38,918 nt of DNA, taken from Chrysochromulina tobinii. Its lineage: Eukaryota > Haptophyta > Prymnesiales > Chrysochromulinaceae. The notes under the pieces were generated by a model. That model was not told where the DNA came from, did no database searches, and worked only from the letters and a program-made list of their open reading frames with translations. The DNA is taken from contig JWZX01002939.1 of the NCBI GenBank assembly GCA_001275005.1, positions 1 to 38,918 on the forward strand. The letters run 5' to 3'. Each line of letters begins with the position of its first letter. The stretch's first letter is position 1. The position numbers and the translations under genes are program-made. Below, piece after piece: positions 25,732 to 33,022 of the stretch.

Positions 25732-28579
25732 ATGTTGCGAATGCGGTCCCTCGTGACCGCTGCCTCTGCGGCTACCGCTCTGTCCCTCATCACAGCGCGC
25801 GCTTCAGAGAACAAAGCTGCGTTGCCCACGCTGCACGAGGCGCTCATCACCTCGCCCACAGGCCGGAGATTTGCAACAGCGTCGCCGCTCAGCGGCACTT
25901 CGTGGGCGCTTTCGTTTTCAGCGCAGGATTTGCGCGTGGACGATGCTCCGTCTACGCATTCGCACTTGATAAATATCGACGAGACTGACGGGACGGCGAG
26001 CTTGGTTGCGACCTTTGCAGTGGATAGCAGCACTACAACGTCGTCCCCACGCCACGGCCTTGAGTTTCGTCAGGTAGCTGTGGATGGCAGCAAGAAGCTT
26101 GCTGTGGAGGTGTGGCTATCCTCGGGCGGGCGCCTGGCACGGCGCGTCGTTGACGGCGTCGGGCCCAAGGTGCTCCCTCCCGGCGTGTTTGGGAAGCCCC
26201 AGTTCTCCTCGTCGGGCTCTCGGATCGCCTGGACCGCTGAACGACTGCCTGCCGGTACAGACGCGGTGGGCTACTGGCCCAAGGCTGGCGGCGCGGCTTC
26301 GATGTCCTCTGAACCGAGGGTCCTCGATGGCAAATTCGCCCTTTCGGACGCGCGCACCACTGGCGAGGCGTTGCTCGTGCACAGCTCGGTGCTCGTCGTA
26401 TGGGACTGGCGCACCGATGAGCTCGCCGTCATTACGCCCGAATCTGTTCTGCCTGCAGGCAGTCTGCCAAGAGAGGGCGTTGCCATCGCTGCGCATCCCA
26501 TTTTTGACGGTTCTGACTCCGGGCTCATCTTTGGCTGCCATCTGCTGCCACCGTGGCGCCCTGGTCTCTCCGCGTGCCTGAACCGCCCAACCAAACTCTT
26601 CCACCTGTCTGAGCCACTGCATGCGGCGCGCCTCTCCAAGGCGCCAGCAAACGCGCCCGCCGCCGCGCCCGCCGCCGCCGCCGCCCCCTCCGCCCCACTC
26701 GGTGGGCCGGCGCCCACGGCCATTTGCCTCACGCCGTCGCTGTACTTTGCGCACTTTCCACGCTTGAGCCCCGACGGGCGCACTCTCGCCTTCGCCGCTC
26801 GCGCCGACCGCTTCGCCGGCCATGCGACGACCGTCGACTTGCGCCTCATGGCATGGCCGCCTGCCTCCCTCGAAACGACCGACGACCAGGCGACCCTCGC
26901 GACACTGTCTCCTGACACGAAGGTACTGCTGCACGCGGAGGCCGAGGTCGACGTCGCGGCAGTTGGAGCGGGCGAGGCCTTCGGTGGCTGGAGCGGTTTC
27001 CACGACGAGCTTGCCTCGTTGACGTGGCAAAACAGTGGTACAGTGGTATGTAGTGAAGAGACTCGAACGCCCTTTGTGTTTGCGTTTGCCCTGGGCTACG
27101 TTGCTAACCTTGGTCCTGTGACTTCGAGTCTCGCCCTTGTTTCAGCTCTTTGCAACGCTCGCTGGCGCGCGGAAGGCCGTGTACGAGTTGCGGGTGGCCC
27201 CCAAAGCCCCCAAAGCCCACGAATCAACCTCCACCGGCAACGCCACAGCCAACCTCGAGGCCAATGACGCCGCGCCCATGCCGACCCCCGTGCGTCCCCC
27301 CGGCTGGGACGGTGGCTCTGTCGAGTTGCTCGGGGTCAGCGGACAAACCGCTCTCTTCCAGTGCTCGTCGCTGCGCTCGCCACCCTCTGTGTGGGCACGC
27401 AGGCAGACTGCGAAAGGGTATGACTGGACGCTCGTCGTCGATACCTTTGCCCAACTGAAGGAGGCTGGGTACTGGCCCGACGTGGCCACTAGCGGTGGCA
27501 GCACCGGCGCTGGTAATGAAGGCACTCCCGGCAGTGGTTCGGCACCAGTGCAACCCCGGATGGGCTCGGGCAAGTTGTGGACCCTCGCGGACGAAGCTCT
27601 GAGCGAACTGCGGCGGGCTCGCCTTGAACGAGTGCGTTTGTCAGCCGAGGAAGGAGGCGCTGAGGCGCTGGTAATCATCCCCAGCGCCGCTACACGTGCG
27701 TCCACCGACGAGGCGACGGGAGGACGCTGTCCATGGGTGCTCCGTCCTCACGGCGGTCCCCATGCGGCGTGCATGGACCTGTTTAACGTGGAGATTTCCC
27801 TGTTGCTCGCGAGTGGCGTGGCTGTCATCCTGCCTAACTACCGCGGCTCCCTCGGCTACGGTGCCGCGTTTGCGCAGGCGCTCATCGGGCATGTTGGCGA
27901 GATGGATGTCACGGATTGCGCGGCTCTTACACGCGCGGCGCTGCAGCAGTTCTCGGCTGAGCTCGACCCTGACCGCGGGGCGGTTTATGGTGGCTCGCAT
28001 GGTGGGTTTTTGACTGCATGGCTGCTCGGCTCGGCGGCGCATTCGGAGCTGTACGCATGCGGCGTTCTGTGGAATCCGGTGGTGGACCTGGCGGGGTGCA
28101 GCCTCGTCCGCCCCCTCCGCCCCCCGCCATGCCCCCTCCGCCCCCGCCATGCGCACTCTGCCTCTCATGTCTGAGCCCAGGCCCTCTCCTCGTTTGGCAG
28201 AATGTATGGCGCCACGGATATTCCGGAGTGGGTGGTGGCGGAGGGGCTGGGGATGACGGAGGACGTACGCTGGCCGCTCGTGCCCGAGCAGGTGGCGGAG
28301 CTGCATCGGCGCTCTCCCATCTCGGTCGTGGATCACGTGCACGTTCCTGCACTGATGATCCTCGGCGCCGCGGACCAGCGAGTCCCTCCTTCACAAGGCC
28401 GTCAGTGGGTTGCGGCGCTCCAACAGCTTGGCAAGTGCCCAGAGGTCCGAGCAGTCAGCTTCCCTGGTGAGGGCCACGCCATAGCCTCCAGCGGGGCCAA
28501 TGCGCATGCGCAGCAGACGGCGGTCGCGTGGCTCATCCAGCAGCTGCGACGCCGCCCATCGGCCACGTCCTCGTCCTGA
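25732..28579 (+). CDS. Acylaminoacyl-peptidase-like serine peptidase (S9C), three exons
   Basis: Exons 25732-27045, 27146-28095 and 28201-28579 give 880 residues. The family releases N-acylated amino acids from blocked peptides. A seven-bladed propeller is expected over about residues 40-620. The alpha/beta hydrolase part has RPHGGPHAA, ILPNYRGSLGYG, the nucleophile elbow GGSHGG (S722), ADQRVPPSQG (D813) and GEGHAI (H847). The segment NPVVDLAGMYGATDIPEW, formed only after splicing, is typical of acylaminoacyl peptidases. The N-terminus (MRSLVTAASAATALSLI and on) looks like a signal or organelle-targeting peptide, although the animal enzyme is cytosolic. The propeller holds Ala/Pro inserts near residues 305-325. 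Start is the first ATG, 25732; another ATG lies three codons on. Confidence 0.93.
27046..27145 (+). other. Predicted intron 1 of the peptidase gene
   Basis: The donor is ACAGTG|GTATGT and the acceptor CTTGTTTCAG|CTCTTT. It is a phase 0 intron of exactly 100 bases. It joins TWQNSGTV to LFATLAGARKAVYEL. Confidence 0.85.
28096..28200 (+). other. Predicted intron 2 of the peptidase gene
   Basis: The donor is GCGGG|GTGCAG and the acceptor CTCGTTTGGCAG|AATGTA. It is a phase 2 intron of 105 bases, C-rich. Splicing restores the family segment DLAGMYGATDIPEW. Retention would reach a stop at 28172-28174 and remove the catalytic Asp and His. Confidence 0.9.
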
Positions 28580-29382
28580 ACCGTCGTAGAAATTTGACGA
28601 TAGTGGACATCAGAGCGCCGCGTCTGCGGTCGGTCTCCCCTGCTCCGGGCGGCGGCCCGCCGCGAGGCTCGTAGCCGCCCCTTTTCGCAGAACTCTGACC
28701 TCTGGTGTACACCGAGGGTGGGCCGACTGGGCAGGTGAGGAACAGTGACTGTCGGCGGAAGGGCGCAAGGCTGTATTAGCTTTTTAAGTGTGCGCCCAGT
28801 GCGCGCGCGCGTGGCCGCGCTTCGCTCTCGGCTGAACGGCTCGCGGACTCCTCTGACCCGGGAGCGTGAGACCGTGAGCGCCGGCGCTTACCCTTAGCGG
28901 GCCCGGGGAGCGGGGTCCGCGCGGGGGGCGGGCGGCCGCCAAGCGCCAAATAAACAATAAAGGCCCTCCATTGGCCCTCTCGATTGGCCCTCCCGCGGCG
29001 CGGGACGGCTGTCAGTGCGGCCGCGGCCCGCCTGAGCGCTGAGGAGTGAGGTACGCGCAATGTGAGCCGTGTCGGAATGATGTCGGAACCGACGCGGAGG
29101 CAACGATCCAAGCGTTGGGAGGCGCCCGGCGCCCTTACGGCGCCCATAACTGTCATTAATTCATACAGATTCAACCATGACAATTGACATTCATACCTCG
29201 ACGAGCTTAACCTTAAGACGAGCTATTTATACAATAGGACCCGTATTAAGAGCTATTGAGGTATGTAACTATCGTATAGCGAACAGTTCCTATGATTCAT
29301 AGTACATATTTTTCCGACTGATTTCCTTCATCAGCGAAATTGCGTGTGGTGTGAACAGGCGACGAGTTGGTGTAAATTCATA
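28580..29382. other. Spacer between peptidase and NOG1-like GTPase genes
   Basis: An 803-base spacer. The left two thirds are very GC-rich. Two AATAAA hexamers stand at 28949-28954 and 28956-28961, but they are about 370 bases past the stop codon, so their role in polyadenylation is uncertain. From about 29150 the sequence turns AT-rich and may be the promoter of the GTPase gene. A minus-strand ORF (28776-29183) lacks a good ATG start and looks like a composition artefact. Confidence 0.55.
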
Positions 29383-30558
29383 ATGAACTTGGCGTGGGCG
29401 ACGTGTGAGATGCGCTCGGCTTGCCTCCTCTTCGCCACGCTACCTTTTCGGCGGCCGCCGTTGGCCATGCAGCGTCGACTCGTGCACCCATGGCTCAGTC
29501 TCGAAGCCGTGAACCGCGAGCCGACTGGTCCATCGAGTCTTCAACAACTTCCAGACTTCAAGGGCCCAGCGCGGCTGCTCAAGGAGGCCTACAAAGCGAG
29601 TCAGCTAGTCGAGCCCAATCCAAAAATCCAAAACGCTCAGAAGCGCGCAGCGAAGCACGCTACGCAAACGATCGATGCGTACGCCACCGAATTGTCGGTC
29701 AACTTGCGCGAGCAACTCAAAACGTTTCGCGAGGTGATGGGCGCGCTGCCACCATTTGAGAGCCAGCTAGCAAGCCTGACGCTGGCGGCCCTGGAGCGCG
29801 ACGGTGGTCGGTCGCTACGCGATGTCGAGGCTGACTTTGACCTCCTGCGGCGCGCTGTTGTGAGAACCGGCAAGGCCGCGACCGCCGAGGCCTCCAAGGC
29901 ATCGTCGTTTTTCGAGGCTAAGGAGCTCATGGAGGCAGGCATCAAGTCGGTGGAGGATGTGTTCAACGAGCAGCGAGAGGCGTTGGATGAGCTGATTCAG
30001 ACGGTGGGCAAGCTACGGCGGCTACCGCGGCCCGTCGCTGGCGAGCCCGTCCTCGTGCTTGTCGGGATGCCCAACGTGGGCAAGTCCTCTCTGGTGACGG
30101 CCACCTCGACTGGCACGCCTGAGATCAGCAACTATCCGTTCACCACACGGCAGCTCAAATTGGGACACGTCATCGGGGTGCAGGGACGCTACCAGGTGAT
30201 GGACACACCTGGATTGCTCGCGCGCACCGAGGACGAGCGCAACCCGATGGAGGGGCTAACCCTCGCTGCTGTCGAGCACCTGCCGTCGGCGGTCGTGTAC
30301 GTCATGGACCTCTCGGGAACCAGCGGCGCTCAATCGGCACCGCTGCTGCAGCTCAGGGTGCGGGAGCAGGTACGCGAGCGATACCCGGGCCGCCCGTGGC
30401 TCGATGTGCGCACGAAAGCCGACTTGCCCCTCGCGGACGAGGTGCTGCCCGAGGCAGTGCCTCATGGGACTCTCGACGTGTCGGTCATTGATGGCACCAA
30501 CGTGGCGCTGCTCAAAAGACGGATGGCGCAGCTCGTGGGCGACCGGGGCGGAAGCTGA
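29383..30558 (+). CDS. NOG1/OBG-type GTPase, probably organelle-targeted ribosome assembly factor
   Basis: A 391-residue P-loop GTPase. A NOG1-type helical region covers about residues 75-210, and the G domain follows: G1 GMPNVGKSS (228-236), G2 YPFTTR, G3 DTPGLL with the downstream ERNPMEGLTLAAVEHLP typical of NOG1, and G4 TKAD. Nuclear NOG1 is nucleolar and carries a long basic C-terminus. This protein stops soon after the G domain, like the short organelle forms of plants. The first 60 residues are hydrophobic then Arg-rich (MRSACLLFATLPFRRPPLA), which suits a transit peptide. It probably acts in plastid or mitochondrial large-subunit assembly. Start is ATG 29383; a second ATG lies at 29410. 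The open frame before it begins with GTG and was not used. Confidence 0.88.
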   Translation: MNLAWATCEMRSACLLFATLPFRRPPLAMQRRLVHPWLSLEAVNREPTGPSSLQQLPDFKGPARLLKEAYKASQLVEPNPKIQNAQKRAAKHATQTIDAYATELSVNLREQLKTFREVMGALPPFESQLASLTLAALERDGGRSLRDVEADFDLLRRAVVRTGKAATAEASKASSFFEAKELMEAGIKSVEDVFNEQREALDELIQTVGKLRRLPRPVAGEPVLVLVGMPNVGKSSLVTATSTGTPEISNYPFTTRQLKLGHVIGVQGRYQVMDTPGLLARTEDERNPMEGLTLAAVEHLPSAVVYVMDLSGTSGAQSAPLLQLRVREQVRERYPGRPWLDVRTKADLPLADEVLPEAVPHGTLDVSVIDGTNVALLKRRMAQLVGDRGGS

Positions 30559-31460
30559 TCGAGGTTCCTTACGAAGATCTCATAGAATCCTACCGTGGAC
30601 TGTGCGGTTGAGACGATGCGGAGGTGATCACTCGGACGCCCGGCCCGGGGTGGCGCGTTTCCGCGACCGCGTCCGGCGTGAAGGCGTGCGCCGCGTACCG
30701 CTCCTGCGGCTGCGCCGTTGTTCAACGGGGCGGCGCCCCCGCCCCGCCCCCGTCAGCCGTGTGCGAATGGCGTGTGCACTGCTCTCGCCCGCTGCCGGTG
30801 TCGTATATCCTCGGGTTGACGAAGTCAGGGGTCCACTTAAGGGGTCCTCCGCTGAAACTTCGACATTGACGTTCATCGCGCGTCGCGACCCGGCGCGACG
30901 GATGCATCGACGTGACACGTGTTACACCGGTCACCGGACACCGCGCGCGCGCGACCGTCGCGGTGACGCGATCGTCGGAATTTGGTCGTCACGCCCACAC
31001 CGCACGAGCGCCGATCCCCGGCGGCCTGGACGTGGACCATGGGGTCCCACGGCATGCCACCATCACCCGGCCGTCTGGTGAGGCGTGAGAGCTCTCAGCC
31101 CCGCGCCGAATCCGCGGCGAAGATGCATCCCCTGACCCGCCACCGGCCCGATCGGGGTCGGGCCACGACGGGGCGTCGCTGTTCGTCGGGTCACCGGGGT
31201 CGCATCCCGTTCGCTGTTCCTGTCAGTTCCGCCGCCCCATCCGCGAGCCCGACAGACGTTCCGCCATCCGTCTCCACCGCGCCACAGCAGGCCGAGGCTT
31301 GCTCCCCACAGCCCTTAGGTAGGCCCCTCTCCTCGGCCCGGGACCACACAAGTGCAGCAGCTGCCACACCAAAGCCATGCAGGACCGCACGCAGGGCTCG
31401 GCTGCACACATTACACGAGTACACAGAGTACTGGCGCCTGTCCCGGCCATCGCCTGAACC
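30559..31460. other. Gene-free convergent spacer, 902 bases
   Basis: The longest stretch without a gene. It lies between the 3' ends of the GTPase (plus) and the BTB-BACK gene (minus). Its ORFs are Arg/Pro-rich shadows without good ATG starts. It holds two GGGGTCC boxes (30828-30834 and 30841-30847) in the same orientation. No tRNA or other structured RNA is recognised. Confidence 0.5.
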
Positions 31461-32555
31461 TCAGCTGCGATCATTCACCGTCCCGACGTGGCGACGGTGA
31501 GTGCACAGCGTCGACGTAGGGCTGTAATGGGCGTCAACGTACGAGTTCAATAGAATGGCGGCGGCGCCGCCAGGCAAGGCCCGAAACATCGGGTGCGGGA
31601 GCACGTTCTCCGTCAGGTAGCTGCGAGGGAGCGACGGGTAGCGAACGAGGCGAAGCAGCGCGGCGATGGCCGGGGGCGCTGGGGAGGGCTTCTGCGCCTC
31701 TATCCAGCTCGTGACTGCCTCGAAAGCGCTCTGCTCTGCGCGGATGCCGAGCGAGTCGTCGGCGAGGAGCGAGCGCAAAAGTTCCTCGGGGATCAAGCCG
31801 AACTCGGGCTGAACCCGAACCGTGTCGAAGTGGCCCCGTACCATCTGCTCTGCGGCGGCGCGCATCGTCGGCACCGAGAGTCGTACCGCGAGCTGCAGTG
31901 CGGCAATCGCAGTGCTCGGTGTGAGGCGCGCATTGAACAGGCTGAGTGACCCTTGGAGTGCGCCGTCGGCCTGCAGGTGGTGCGCCAACTCGAGGACAGG
32001 CTCAAGCAGGTTCTCGGGGAAGGTGCACTCGCCAAGGTAAAAGTAGTCGAGGAGCGCCTCGAAGGCTGCGGCCTTGCCTGGAAGCTCCACGGGTGGTGGA
32101 CGGCCGGCTGGGGACCCCGTGCCTGCTGTGGTCACGAGGCGGGCAATGAGGCCGCAACACGGTGCAATCACCTGAGATTGCGTTGCGAACGATCGCTTCT
32201 CCACCCGGAAGTTCAGGTCGGCATGCGCGCCCGTGCGCCAGTACCCGATCACGCGCGGAGGCTGAGGGACACCACCGCTCAGGGTACAGCCGCTGCTGCT
32301 CGGCTTCTTGCTCGGCGTCTTGTCGTCAGCTACGCTGCATGGCTTCGTGTCATCAGCTTCACTGCTCGATTTCGTGTCACCAGCTTCATTTTTCGGCTTC
32401 TCGTCGCCAGCTCCGCTAATCGGCTTCTTGTCGCCGGCTCCTCGAGCACGCTTCGCAGATGCAGCAGTTGGCGGCTGCACGCGCTTGCTGAGCGATTGCA
32501 AAATGTCTTTGGGGTTCGCATTTGGGTCCTGTAGACTGCGCAGGACTTCCTCCAT
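31461..32555 (-). CDS. BTB/POZ-BACK domain protein with 9-residue N-terminal repeats
   Basis: A 364-residue protein starting at ATG 32553-32555. Residues 37-81 are five tandem nonapeptides of the pattern xxxA-[GD]-D-x-K-x. A BTB fold covers about 109-215, with HADLNFRVEKRSFATQSQVI, then FEALLDYFYLGEC, LLEPVLELAHHLQ. A BACK domain follows to about 330 (AIAALQLAVRLSVPTMR; EELLRSLLADDSLGIRAEQSAFEAVTSWI). There are no Kelch or MATH repeats. BTB-BACK proteins often bind Cullin-3 as substrate adaptors; whether this one does is inference. The BTB domain is modified, with a Gly/Pro-rich insertion after LIARLVTT. Confidence 0.88.
   Translation of the reverse strand: MEEVLRSLQDPNANPKDILQSLSKRVQPPTAASAKRARGAGDKKPISGAGDEKPKNEAGDTKSSSEADDTKPCSVADDKTPSKKPSSSGCTLSGGVPQPPRVIGYWRTGAHADLNFRVEKRSFATQSQVIAPCCGLIARLVTTAGTGSPAGRPPPVELPGKAAAFEALLDYFYLGECTFPENLLEPVLELAHHLQADGALQGSLSLFNARLTPSTAIAALQLAVRLSVPTMRAAAEQMVRGHFDTVRVQPEFGLIPEELLRSLLADDSLGIRAEQSAFEAVTSWIEAQKPSPAPPAIAALLRLVRYPSLPRSYLTENVLPHPMFRALPGGAAAILLNSYVDAHYSPTSTLCTHRRHVGTVNDRS
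32313..32447 (-). repeat. 27-bp tandem repeat, five copies, in the BTB-BACK gene
   Basis: Five in-frame 27-base units encode ARGAGDKKP, ISGAGDEKP, KNEAGDTKS, SSEADDTKP and CSVADDKTP. The units have diverged at several positions, so the array is not recent. It forms a charged, probably disordered N-terminal segment. Confidence 0.9.
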
Positions 32556-33022
32556 TCCCCCCGTTTGAAAGTCTCTTCATAGGCAATCTTGTATTCATAG
32601 CCAATGTTTAGAATTCGACACCCAAGACATACGCGACGCATGGCGTCGGTTGAGACATGGACAAAAAGGAACACACTAAACGCGTCAAGAACGTGCGTGC
32701 CGCTCTCATCACGCGTCACGGACAGTGTGTCTTATTTCGTGAGGCGTAGGTGCGTTTGAAAGCCTCGCACCGTCGCGAGTCTCGAAGACTCGCGTAAGAG
32801 AGAGAACTTTGTAACTTACCAAGCTACCTACACATTGGCAGGACCCCCTGATTTGCGGTGGGGGAATCCTTGAAGGGGAACAGTCGGCGTGGGAGTAAGG
32901 CGTAAGACTGGTAGACTCGCGACTCGAGCGCTACGACCGTACGAGAGTGGTGCGTGCGGTTGCTGCGTTTCTGACTCACTCACTGGGCGTGTGACTACCG
33001 TACCCGGTACGTTCTTCTGTAC
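32556..33022. other. Spacer between BTB-BACK and EF-hand genes
   Basis: A 467-base spacer upstream of the BTB-BACK gene and downstream of the EF-hand gene, both minus strand. It holds a perfect 9-bp inverted repeat (32774-32794) and a GGACCCCC box (32841-32848), the reverse complement of a motif found in other spacers. No gene is visible. Confidence 0.6.
32774..32794. repeat. Perfect 9-bp inverted repeat with 3-base spacer
   Basis: CGCGAGTCT (32774-32782), CGA, then AGACTCGCG (32786-32794). It lies about 220 bases upstream of the BTB-BACK ATG and could be a binding site for a dimeric regulator or a hairpin in the EF-hand gene transcript. Confidence 0.8.

Noticed and set aside
27641-28342. 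Minus-strand ORF of 233 codons
   Set aside because: Antisense to the catalytic part of the peptidase, whose motifs are clear.
28949-28961. Two AATAAA hexamers as a polyadenylation signal
   Set aside because: They lie about 370 bases after the peptidase stop, and no such signal is seen consistently after other genes.
28776-29183. Minus-strand ORF between the peptidase and GTPase genes
   Set aside because: Its first codon is TTG and the sequence is Arg/Pro/Ala-rich with no family likeness; it overlaps what is probably the GTPase promoter.
30404-31081. Plus-strand ORF running from the GTPase gene into the spacer
   Set aside because: Starts out of frame inside the GTPase and is Arg-rich throughout with no motif.
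30982-31500. Plus-strand ORF in the 902-base spacer
   Set aside because: No good ATG at its start, Pro/Ser/Arg composition, no domain.
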